A program made the translations under genes and the position numbers. From CBIFWW01 sp966186435 (GTDB taxonomy: Bacteria; Pseudomonadota; Gammaproteobacteria; Enterobacterales; Enterobacteriaceae): 16,944 bases of DNA. Numbering within the stretch: the first letter of the stretch is position 1; each line of letters begins with the position of its first letter. A model generated the notes under the pieces. The model worked only from the letters and a program-made list of their open reading frames with translations. It did no database searches and was not told the DNA's origin. The stretch covers positions 1-16,944 of the forward strand of contig CBIFWW010000071.1 in NCBI GenBank assembly GCA_966186435.1. Direction: 5' to 3'. This document shows positions 1 through 5,962 of the stretch, in pieces.

Positions 1-278
1 AGGAACTGAAAGACATCATCGCCATCCTGGGTATGGATGAACTGTCTGAAGAAGATAAACTGGTGGTAGCTCGCGCTCGTAAGATCCAGCGCTTCCTGTC
101 CCAGCCGTTCTTCGTAGCGGAAGTATTCACCGGTTCTCCGGGTAAATACGTTTCCCTGAAAGACACTATCCGTGGCTTTAAAGGCATTATGGACGGTGAA
201 TACGACCATCTGCCAGAGCAGGCGTTCTACATGGTTGGCTCTATCGAAGAAGCAGCCGAGAAAGCCAAGAAAATTTAA
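1..278 (+). CDS. atpD: ATP synthase F1 subunit beta, C-terminal part (partial)
   Basis: This is the last 91 complete codons of the catalytic beta subunit of F1 ATP synthase; the 5' part, with the Walker motifs, lies before the window. The frame is open from base 3, so the ATG at 33 is internal (…ILGMDELSEED) and not the start. The visible part is the C-terminal helical domain, including the DELSEED segment (residues DELSEED straight after that Met), which contacts the rotating gamma/epsilon stalk, and the usual ending with PEQAFYMVGSIEEA. The stop is TAA at 276-278, followed 20 nt later by atpC, as at the end of the enterobacterial atp operon. The match to E. coli AtpD is near identity as I remember it. 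Only the truncation by the window edge is unusual. Confidence 0.98.
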   Translation, partial: ELKDIIAILGMDELSEEDKLVVARARKIQRFLSQPFFVAEVFTGSPGKYVSLKDTIRGFKGIMDGEYDHLPEQAFYMVGSIEEAAEKAKKI

Positions 279-298
279 CGCCGTAATCGGAGGGTGAT

Positions 299-718
299 AT
301 GGCAATGACTTACCATCTGGATGTGGTCAGCGCAGAACAACAAATGTTCTCAGGGCTGGTCGAAAAGATCCAGGTGACGGGTAGCGAAGGTGAACTGGGT
401 ATTTACCCGGGCCACGCCCCGCTGCTCACCGCCATTAAGCCTGGTATGATTCGCATCGTTAAACAGCACGGCCACGAAGAGTTCATTTATCTCTCCGGCG
501 GCGTGCTGGAAGTGCAGCCAGGTAACGTTACTGTTCTGGCTGACACAGCGATTCGTGGTACAGACCTCGACGAAGCTCGGGCTCTGGAATCGAAACGCAA
601 GGCAGAAGAGCACATCGGCAGCTCCCACGGCGACGTGGATTATGCTCAGGCTTCTGCTGAACTGGCTAAAGCGATCGCCAAACTGCGCGTAATCGAGTTA
701 ACCAAGAAAGCGATGTAA
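299..718 (+). CDS. atpC: ATP synthase F1 subunit epsilon
   Basis: This is the epsilon subunit of the F1 central stalk, which couples c-ring rotation to catalysis and inhibits ATP hydrolysis. It has 139 residues, the E. coli length. The N-terminal beta-sandwich (about residues 1-85) has the typical opening MAMTYHLDVVSAEQQMFSG and the GELGIYPGHAPLLT segment. The C-terminal helical hairpin (about 90-139), rich in Ala, Lys and Glu, ends VIELTKKAM. The ATG at 299 has a GGAGGG ribosome site a few bases upstream (289-294), which supports this start over the ATG at 305. It is the last gene of the atp operon, 20 nt after atpD, and is followed by a strong terminator. Nothing is unusual. Confidence 0.98.
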   Translation: MAMTYHLDVVSAEQQMFSGLVEKIQVTGSEGELGIYPGHAPLLTAIKPGMIRIVKQHGHEEFIYLSGGVLEVQPGNVTVLADTAIRGTDLDEARALESKRKAEEHIGSSHGDVDYAQASAELAKAIAKLRVIELTKKAM

Positions 719-733
719 TACCGGCCTGTATCG

Positions 734-770
734 AAAAAGCCAGTCAGGGTTATCCTGCCTGGCTTTTTTT
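734..770 (+). terminator. Rho-independent terminator of the atp operon
   Basis: A stem of AAAAAGCCAG (734-743) with CTGGCTTTTT (759-768) continues, after one mismatch, into CAGG/CCTG (745-748 with 754-757) around a 5-nt loop. It ends in a run of seven T (764-770), 16 nt after the atpC stop. This is a textbook intrinsic terminator. Confidence 0.93.
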
Positions 771-1002
771 ATGGTAGTTCTTAATTCCAGCCCCGAAATA
801 AGCGGTAAATCCGCTATATAGCCATTTTTTCCTCCCTAAACCGTGTATTTTCCGGCGCTTCACTCCTAAACTGGTCAGCAAATTAATGTGCTTTTCACGG
901 CAGATGCTCATTTTGCAGGCTGTACAATTTGACCTGAAAAATATGTAGTAATTTCAAGGTGAAAGCGTTTAACTTCTTACAACTTTTTTATCCAGGATTC
1001 GT
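771..1002 (+). promoter_or_regulatory. atpC-glmU intergenic region, presumed glmU promoter/control region
   Basis: No gene is seen here. In E. coli the glmUS operon has its own promoters in this gap and the amino-sugar regulator NagC activates from two separated sites. I see palindromic candidates but cannot assign them. They are AGCGG/CCGCT with a TAAAT loop (801-815), overlapping the 10-bp palindrome GCTATATAGC (813-822), and TTTCA-AGG-TGAAA (952-964). TACAAT at 923-928 is a fair -10 but has no good -35. TTGACC at 929-934 is a fair -35 without a convincing -10. The glmU ribosome site AGGA is at 994-997. Control by NagC is inferred from the family. Confidence 0.4.
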
Positions 1003-2373
1003 ATGTCAAACAGCGCAATGAGCGTGGTTATCCTTGCCGCAGGTAAAGGGACCCGCATGTATTCCGATCTTCCTAAGGTGCTCCACACGTTGGCGGGTAA
1101 GCCAATGGTGCAGCATGTCATTGATGCAGCGACCCATGTTGGTGCCCGCCAGGTCAATCTGGTTTACGGCCACGGCGGTGATTTGCTCAAACAGACCCTA
1201 AAAGACGGTGCATTGAACTGGGTGCTTCAGGCTGAACAACTTGGCACCGGCCATGCCATGCAGCAAGCGGCACCTAACTTTGCTGATGATGAAGATATCC
1301 TGATGCTCTACGGCGACGTGCCGCTGATCTCCACCGATACGCTGGCCCGTTTATGTGCGGCCAAACCTGAAGGCGGTATCGGCCTGCTGACCGTGGTGCT
1401 GGACGACCCAACCGGCTATGGCCGTATCACCCGCGAAAACGGCAAGGTTACCGGCATTATCGAGCAAAAAGACGCTACCGAAGAGCAGCGCAAAATCACC
1501 GAGATCAACACCGGTATCCTGGTGGCCAACGGGGCCGATCTGAAACGCTGGCTGGCGAAACTCGACAATAATAATGCCCAGGGCGAGTTCTACATTACCG
1601 ACATCATTGCTATGGCCTGGAAAGAAGGCCGTGAGATTACCGCTGTACACCCGGCGGCTATCAGTGAAACCGAAGGCGTAAATAACCGCCTGCAATTGGC
1701 GCGTCTGGAGCGGGTTTATCAGGCAGAACAGGCCGAGAAACTGCTGCTGGCGGGCGTGATGCTGCGCGATCCGTCGCGCTTTGATATTCGTGGCACCCTG
1801 GTCCACGGCCGGGATGTTTCAATCGATGCTAACGTTATCCTTGAAGGTAACGTCACCCTGGGTAACCGGGTGAAGATTGGCGCGGGTTGTGTGATTAAAA
1901 ACGCGGTCATTGGCGATGATTGTGAAATCAGCCCTTATACCGTGGTGGAAGACGCCCGTCTTGAAGCGGCCTGCACTATCGGGCCATTCGCCCGTCTGCG
2001 CCCCGGTGCTGAGCTGGCAGAAGGTGCCCACGTGGGCAACTTTGTCGAAATGAAAAAGGCCCGTCTGGGTAAAGGCTCCAAGGCCGGTCATCTGAGCTAT
2101 CTTGGCGATGCCGAGATTGGCGATAACGTGAATATAGGGGCTGGGACGATTACTTGTAACTACGACGGTGCCAACAAATTCAAAACCATCATCGGCGATG
2201 ATGTATTTGTCGGTTCTGACAGCCAGCTGGTGGCGCCGGTTACCATTGGCAAAGGCGTCACCATCGCCGCCGGTACCACCGTAACCCGCGATGTGGCCGA
2301 AAATGAACTGGTGCTTAGCCGCGTACCGCAGGTACAGAAGCAAGGCTGGCAGCGCCCGGTGAAGAAAAAGTAA
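1003..2373 (+). CDS. glmU: Bifunctional GlcNAc-1-phosphate uridyltransferase / glucosamine-1-phosphate acetyltransferase
   Basis: This cytoplasmic two-domain enzyme acetylates glucosamine-1-phosphate and then transfers UMP to give UDP-GlcNAc, the precursor of peptidoglycan and lipid A. It has 456 residues, as in E. coli. The N-terminal pyrophosphorylase domain (about 1-229) carries LAAGKGTRM (11-19) with the catalytic Arg18, and YGDVPL with the metal-binding Asp105. The C-terminal left-handed beta-helix (about 250-456) shows hexapeptide repeats with Ile/Val every six residues. It includes KAGHLSYLGDAEIGDN, which contains the acetyltransferase His, and ends RPVKKK. The start is the ATG at 1003 with AGGA 5 nt upstream; a second Met at residue 6 is in frame but lacks a better site. 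It is the first gene of glmUS, separated from glmS by an unusually long 316-nt leader. Confidence 0.98.
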   Translation: MSNSAMSVVILAAGKGTRMYSDLPKVLHTLAGKPMVQHVIDAATHVGARQVNLVYGHGGDLLKQTLKDGALNWVLQAEQLGTGHAMQQAAPNFADDEDILMLYGDVPLISTDTLARLCAAKPEGGIGLLTVVLDDPTGYGRITRENGKVTGIIEQKDATEEQRKITEINTGILVANGADLKRWLAKLDNNNAQGEFYITDIIAMAWKEGREITAVHPAAISETEGVNNRLQLARLERVYQAEQAEKLLLAGVMLRDPSRFDIRGTLVHGRDVSIDANVILEGNVTLGNRVKIGAGCVIKNAVIGDDCEISPYTVVEDARLEAACTIGPFARLRPGAELAEGAHVGNFVEMKKARLGKGSKAGHLSYLGDAEIGDNVNIGAGTITCNYDGANKFKTIIGDDVFVGSDSQLVAPVTIGKGVTIAAGTTVTRDVAENELVLSRVPQVQKQGWQRPVKKK

Positions 2374-2400
2374 ATTTAACGGCGGCGTAAGCTACCGTTC

Positions 2401-2425
2401 AGGCGAGGGGCAAAAGCCCCCGCCT
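2401..2425 (+). other. Stem-loop just after glmU
   Basis: AGGCG-A-GGGGC (2401-2411) pairs with GCCCC-CGCCT (2416-2425) around an AAAA loop, with one bulged A. This gives ten GC-rich pairs. No T run follows (TCTCCC), so I do not call it an intrinsic terminator. It starts 27 nt after the glmU stop. In E. coli, RNase E separates glmU from glmS near the glmU stop codon, so a protective or processing role is plausible but inferred. Confidence 0.6.
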
Positions 2426-2434
2426 TCTCCCAAC

Positions 2435-2462
2435 GAGGAGATCAGTCTCCAAAAGAGGAGAC
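2435..2462 (+). other. Alternative mutually exclusive stems in the glmS leader
   Basis: GAGGAGA occurs twice (2435-2441 and 2455-2461) on either side of GTCTCC (2445-2450). TCTCC can pair with the first copy (2437-2441, loop TCAG), or GTCTCC can pair with GGAGAC (2457-2462, 6-nt loop). The two hairpins cannot form together. The sequence shows the potential only; there is no evidence that it switches. It abuts the left end of the ERIC element. Confidence 0.45.
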
Positions 2463-2589
2463 ATTTCCCTAAATCAGTGGCGTTACAGGAAGACGGCAAG
2501 AGAGTAAATCCCCATGAGCTTACATGAGTAAGTGATTGGGGTGAGCGAACGTAGCCAACGCATCTGTAACGTCAATGATGACGGGAAAA
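2463..2589 (+). repeat. ERIC element (enterobacterial repetitive intergenic consensus), 127 bp
   Basis: The core reads AATCCCCATGAGCTTACAT (2506-2524), then GAGTAAGTGATTGGGG (2526-2541) and GTGAGCGAACGTAGCCAACG (2541-2560). By memory, the stretch 2526-2547 differs from the classical ERIC2 primer at two positions. The outer parts also fit the 127-bp form known from Yersinia and relatives: TCCCTAAAT at the left end (2466-2474), CAGGAAGACGGCAAG (2486-2500) and GATGACGGG at the right end (2577-2585). The ends are inverted (ATTTCCC at 2463-2469, GGGAAAAT at 2583-2590). CGTTACAG (2481-2488) pairs with CTGTAACG (2564-2571), and CCCC (2509-2512) with GGGG (2538-2541), so the transcript should fold into one long hairpin. 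It lies wholly in the glmU-glmS gap. ERICs are non-coding, non-autonomous repeats known to affect the stability of the mRNA they sit in. Confidence 0.95.
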
Positions 2590-2689
2590 TAACCCCAACT
2601 CTCTACAAGGCTCGGGGACCGGTACAACCGGATACAAGTCAGCGACAACGATAAATGGCTGGAATCAGCCATCATCAGGAAATAACACT
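2590..2689 (+). promoter_or_regulatory. glmS 5' leader with probable GlmZ sRNA target and hairpins
   Basis: In E. coli the small RNA GlmZ, with Hfq, pairs upstream of the glmS start and opens a structure that hides the ribosome site. Here GACAAC (2644-2649, about 41-46 nt before the ATG) is complementary to the GUUGUC core of GlmZ as I remember it. Next comes a perfect 7-bp hairpin, ATGGCTG-GAAT-CAGCCAT (2655-2672), and then the ribosome site AGGA (2677-2680), 9 nt before the ATG. A small stem CCGGT-ACA-ACCGG lies at 2619-2631. The GlmZ site is assigned from position and a short match only. Confidence 0.55.
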
Positions 2690-4519
2690 ATGTGTGGAAT
2701 TGTTGGCGCAGTCGCGCAACGTGATGTAGCAGAGATCTTGCTGGAAGGTTTACGCCGCCTGGAGTACCGGGGTTATGACTCAGCCGGTCTGGCTATCGTG
2801 GATAACGAAGGCAATATGTCTCGTCTGCGCCGTGTGGGTAAAGTGCAAATGCTTTCCCAGGCCGTAGAAGAGCAACCGCTGCGTGGCGGCATCGGGATCG
2901 CCCATACCCGTTGGGCCACCCACGGTGAACCGTCAGAAGCCAATGCGCACCCCCATGTTTCCAGCCACATTGCCGTGGTTCACAACGGTATCATTGAGAA
3001 CTATGAAGGCCTGCGTGAAACCTTACAGGCCCGTGGCTATGTCTTTGCTTCCCAGACCGATACCGAAGTGATTGCTCACCTGGTTCACTGGGAGATGGAG
3101 CAAGGCGGTTCACTGCGTGATGCGGTGATGCGCACCATCCCACAGCTGCGCGGTGCCTACGGCACGGTGATTATGGATACCCGCGATCCTAACATTCTGC
3201 TGGCTGCCCGCTCCGGTAGCCCGTTGGTGATTGGACTGGGCATGGGTGAAAACTTTATCGCCTCTGACCAATTAGCCCTGTTGCCGGTGACCCGCCGCTT
3301 TATCTTCCTCGAAGAAGGCGATATCGCGGAAATCACCCGCCGCTCCGTGGTGGTGTTTGATAAAGCCGGTGCCGAAGTGAAGCGCCAGGAGATCGAATCC
3401 AACCTGCAATACGATGCGGGCGACAAAGGTGTATACCGCCACTACATGCAAAAAGAGATCTACGAGCAGCCAAACGCTATCAAAAACACCCTGACCGGGC
3501 GCATTAGTCACGGCGCGGTGGATTTGAGCGAGCTTGGCCCGAATGCCGACGATCTGCTTTCTCAGGTGGAACATATCCAGATCGTGGCCTGCGGCACCTC
3601 TTACAACTCCGGTATGGTGTCCCGCTACTGGTTTGAATCCCTTGCCGGGGTACCTTGCGATGTAGAGATCGCCTCCGAGTTCCGCTACCGCAAATCTGCG
3701 GTGCGCCGTAACAGCCTGATGATCACCCTGTCTCAGTCTGGTGAAACCGCCGATACCCTGGCAGCCCTGCGCTTATCAAAAGAGCTGGGTTATCTTGGTT
3801 CACTGGCGATTTGTAACGTGCCCGGGTCCTCCCTGGTGCGTGAATCTGACCTGGCGCTGATGACCAAAGCCGGGACTGAAATTGGCGTGGCCTCCACCAA
3901 AGCATTCACCACCCAATTAACGGTGCTGCTGATGCTGGTGGCAAGACTGGGCCGCCTGAAAGGGCTGGATGCTGCCATTGAGCAGGATATCGTCCATGGC
4001 CTCCAGGCACTGCCAAGCCGTATTGAGCAGATGCTCTCTCAGGATAAGCGCATTGAGCAACTGGCTGAGGACTTCTCTGACAAGCATCATGCCCTGTTCC
4101 TGGGCCGCGGCGATCAGTACCCGATCGCTCTGGAAGGCGCGCTTAAGCTGAAAGAGATCTCTTATATTCATGCTGAAGCCTATGCTGCCGGTGAGCTGAA
4201 GCACGGCCCGCTGGCGCTGATTGATGCCGATATGCCGGTGATTGTGGTGGCACCGAACAACGATCTATTGGAAAAGCTCAAATCCAATATCGAAGAAGTG
4301 CGCGCCCGCGGCGGCCATCTGTATGTGTTTGCCGATGAAGATGCCGGGTTTACTAACAGCGAAACCATGCACATCATCGCCATGCCTCATGTGGAAGAGG
4401 TTATCGCCCCTATCTTCTATACCGTGCCGCTCCAGTTGCTGGCGTACCACGTGGCCTTGATTAAAGGGACCGACGTGGATCAGCCCCGTAACCTGGCAAA
4501 ATCGGTTACCGTCGAGTAA
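2690..4519 (+). CDS. glmS: Glutamine--fructose-6-phosphate aminotransferase (isomerizing)
   Basis: This cytoplasmic enzyme makes glucosamine-6-phosphate from fructose-6-phosphate and glutamine, the committed step of amino-sugar synthesis. It has 609 residues, the E. coli length. The N-terminal class II glutaminase domain (about 1-240) begins MCGIVGAVAQRDVAEILLEG. Cys2 becomes the N-terminal nucleophile after Met removal, and the typical RRLEYRGYDSAGLA and HTRWATHGEP segments are present. Two SIS sugar-isomerase domains follow. The first includes ACGTSYNSGM and SQSGETADT. The second includes LGRGDQYPIALEGALKLKE and AGELKHGPLALID. The protein ends in the conserved DQPRNLAKSVTVE. AGGA lies 9 nt before the ATG at 2690. 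It is the second gene of glmUS, probably controlled through its leader by GlmZ/GlmY, and a terminator follows at once. Confidence 0.98.
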   Translation: MCGIVGAVAQRDVAEILLEGLRRLEYRGYDSAGLAIVDNEGNMSRLRRVGKVQMLSQAVEEQPLRGGIGIAHTRWATHGEPSEANAHPHVSSHIAVVHNGIIENYEGLRETLQARGYVFASQTDTEVIAHLVHWEMEQGGSLRDAVMRTIPQLRGAYGTVIMDTRDPNILLAARSGSPLVIGLGMGENFIASDQLALLPVTRRFIFLEEGDIAEITRRSVVVFDKAGAEVKRQEIESNLQYDAGDKGVYRHYMQKEIYEQPNAIKNTLTGRISHGAVDLSELGPNADDLLSQVEHIQIVACGTSYNSGMVSRYWFESLAGVPCDVEIASEFRYRKSAVRRNSLMITLSQSGETADTLAALRLSKELGYLGSLAICNVPGSSLVRESDLALMTKAGTEIGVASTKAFTTQLTVLLMLVARLGRLKGLDAAIEQDIVHGLQALPSRIEQMLSQDKRIEQLAEDFSDKHHALFLGRGDQYPIALEGALKLKEISYIHAEAYAAGELKHGPLALIDADMPVIVVAPNNDLLEKLKSNIEEVRARGGHLYVFADEDAGFTNSETMHIIAMPHVEEVIAPIFYTVPLQLLAYHVALIKGTDVDQPRNLAKSVTVE

Positions 4520-4526
4520 TCAAATC

Positions 4527-4550
4527 AAGCCCCGCCTTGCGGGGTTTTTT
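4527..4550 (+). terminator. Rho-independent terminator of glmUS
   Basis: CCCCGC (4530-4535) and GCGGGG (4539-4544) form a GC stem around CTT. Six T (4545-4550) follow, with AA before the stem. It lies 8 nt after the glmS stop. Confidence 0.93.
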
Positions 4551-4755
4551 ACTAAACCACGCTCCTTCACACCACATTCTTGTTGTTTCCACGCGCCATT
4601 GTTTTTTATCCGGATCACATTTATGACAAACGCTGTCATAAATAGGGTTATCTACCAAGCTGTAAATCGTTGATCTGATACTAAGTGGGTAAATTTACAT
4701 AATTTATCTTAATGATTTTAAATGAATTAATATTTTTACCCGGCGATTTTTTTCA
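4551..4755 (+). other. AT-rich upstream part of the glmS-pstS gap
   Basis: No gene is seen. After about 70 mixed bases there is the 10-bp-arm palindrome listed separately (4619-4643). The DNA then becomes strongly AT-rich (about 4680-4755), with the perfect palindrome GTAAATTTAC (4689-4698) and GGGTAAA/TTTACCC (4687-4693 with 4735-4741) bracketing the AT-rich block. It may serve as a curved or nucleoid-protein-binding region upstream of the Pho boxes. This is inferred from composition only. Confidence 0.4.
4619..4643 (+). repeat. Perfect inverted repeat carrying PhoB-like half-sites
   Basis: ATTTATGACA (4619-4628) and TGTCATAAAT (4634-4643) are exact inverted copies with a 5-nt spacer. The right arm with the preceding C gives CTGTCATAAA, the same as the first unit of the canonical Pho box, but the arms are inverted rather than in the 11-bp direct arrangement PhoB needs. 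It lies about 113 bp upstream of the true Pho boxes. It could be a second regulator's operator, a relic, or a weak PhoB contact. Confidence 0.6.
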
Positions 4756-4811
4756 CTGTAATCCAACTGTCACATTGAAGACATATAACTGTCACCAGAT
4801 TGTCCTATTTT
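4756..4811 (+). promoter_or_regulatory. pstS promoter: two PhoB boxes and -10
   Basis: Two tandem 18-bp Pho boxes are visible. Box 1 is CTGTAAT-CCAA-CTGTCAC (4756-4773). Box 2 is AAGACAT-ATAA-CTGTCAC (4778-4795), with a weaker first unit. Ten bases after box 2 comes TATTTT (4806-4811), which fits the -10; PhoB promoters use the Pho box in place of a -35. The segment ACATATAACTGTCACC and the following TTGTCCTATTTTGCT are the same as in the E. coli pstS promoter as I remember it. The promoter is therefore expected to be induced by phosphate starvation through PhoR/PhoB. Confidence 0.93.
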
Positions 4812-4861
4812 GCTCCACGTAGCTTCTCACCAAACCTTACGAACACCGAGCAGGAGACATT

Positions 4862-5902
4862 ATGAAAATTATGCGTACCACTGTCGCAACCGTTGTCGCC
4901 GCGACCTTATCCCTGAGCGCTTTCGCCGCTAACGCGGCAGCAAGCCTGACTGGCGCTGGTGCAACCTTCCCTGCGCCAGTGTATGCCAAATGGGCAGATA
5001 CCTATAACAAGGAAACGTCCAATAAGGTGAACTATCAGGGCATCGGCTCCTCCGGTGGTGTGAAGCAAATCATCGCTAACACAGTAGATTTTGGTGCTTC
5101 CGATGCGCCGCTGACCGACGAAAAACTTCAGCAGGAGGGATTGTTCCAGTTCCCTACCGTGATCGGTGGTGTGGTGCTGGCGGTGAACCTGCCTGGCTTT
5201 AAATCCGGCGAGCTGATCCTCGATGGTAAAACATTGGGTGATATCTACCTGGGTAAAATCAAAAAATGGGATGACGCGGCAATCGCCAAGTTGAACCCAG
5301 GCAAAAAACTGCCGTCCCAGAATATCGCTGTGGTTCGCCGCGCCGATGGCTCTGGTACTTCTTATGTCTTCACCAGCTATCTGTCTAAAGTGAATGACGA
5401 GTGGAAATCTAAAATTGGTACCGGCACCACCGTTAATTGGCCGACTGGCCTGGGCGGTAAAGGTAATGACGGTATCGCTGCCTTCGTACAACGCCTGCCT
5501 GGCTCTATCGGCTACGTAGAATACGCTTATGCCAAACAAAATAACCTGGCCTACACCAAACTGGTTTCTGCCGATGGCAAAGCGGTAGCGCCAACAGAAG
5601 AAAGCTTCTCTAACGCCGCAAAAGGCGCTGACTGGAGCAAATCCTTCGCCCAGGATCTGACCAACCAGAAAGGTGATGATGCATGGCCAATTACCTCCAC
5701 CACCTTTATCGTGGTGCATAAAGAGCAAAAGAAACCAAAGCAAGGTGCTGAAGTACTGAAGTTCTTCGACTGGGCTTACAGTGAAGGTACTAAAGAGGCA
5801 AATGCGTTGGATTACGCCACACTACCAGAAAGCGTAGTTGAGCAAATCCGCGCAGCATGGAAAGCCAATGTCAAAGACAGCAGTGGCAAAGCGGTGTACT
5901 AA
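4862..5902 (+). CDS. pstS: Periplasmic phosphate-binding protein PstS
   Basis: This is the high-affinity periplasmic phosphate receptor of the PstSCAB ABC importer; it hands phosphate to PstC/PstA. It has 346 residues, as in E. coli. The Sec signal peptide has basic K2 and R5, a hydrophobic core about 7-21, and an A-x-A site after Ala25 (AANA). The mature protein begins with the conserved segment SLTGAGATFPAPVYAKW. The phosphate-binding loops are visible as GATFPAP, GIGSSGGVKQI, DFGASDAPL and RRADGSGTS. AGGAG stands about 6 nt before the ATG at 4862, and the Pho-box promoter lies just upstream. It is the first gene of the pst-phoU operon. A stem-loop after it may keep pstS mRNA more abundant than the distal genes. 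Confidence 0.98.
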   Translation: MKIMRTTVATVVAATLSLSAFAANAAASLTGAGATFPAPVYAKWADTYNKETSNKVNYQGIGSSGGVKQIIANTVDFGASDAPLTDEKLQQEGLFQFPTVIGGVVLAVNLPGFKSGELILDGKTLGDIYLGKIKKWDDAAIAKLNPGKKLPSQNIAVVRRADGSGTSYVFTSYLSKVNDEWKSKIGTGTTVNWPTGLGGKGNDGIAAFVQRLPGSIGYVEYAYAKQNNLAYTKLVSADGKAVAPTEESFSNAAKGADWSKSFAQDLTNQKGDDAWPITSTTFIVVHKEQKKPKQGAEVLKFFDWAYSEGTKEANALDYATLPESVVEQIRAAWKANVKDSSGKAVY

Positions 5903-5920
5903 AACTGATATCAGCAATAC

Positions 5921-5941
5921 CCGGGGGGCGTTATCCCCCGG
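5921..5941 (+). other. pstS-pstC intercistronic stem-loop
   Basis: CCGGGGG (5921-5927) and CCCCCGG (5935-5941) form a strong 7-bp stem with a 7-nt loop, with no T run after it. It sits between pstS and pstC. The likely role is to protect the 3' end of pstS mRNA from exonucleases and partly attenuate readthrough. This is inferred from position and structure. Confidence 0.75.
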
Positions 5942-5962
5942 CTCAACGTAAAAGAGTGAATT

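Noticed and set aside
885..899. GTGCTTTTCAC as a possible CRP site before glmU
   Set aside because: The half-sites are too close together and the outer bases do not fit TGTGA-N6-TCACA.
2401..2425. Intrinsic terminator after glmU
   Set aside because: The stem is strong but no T run follows, and glmS is expected to be co-transcribed.
2655..2729. Upstream ORF of 24 codons starting at the ATG in the glmS leader hairpin and overlapping the glmS start out of frame
   Set aside because: It has no ribosome site and its ATG is buried in the 7-bp stem. The 5' part is explained by the hairpin and the rest is glmS coding sequence in another frame.
4907..5743. Minus-strand open frame of 278 codons inside pstS
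   Set aside because: It is antisense to the clearly real pstS, shows no domain pattern, and its length follows from the codon bias of pstS.
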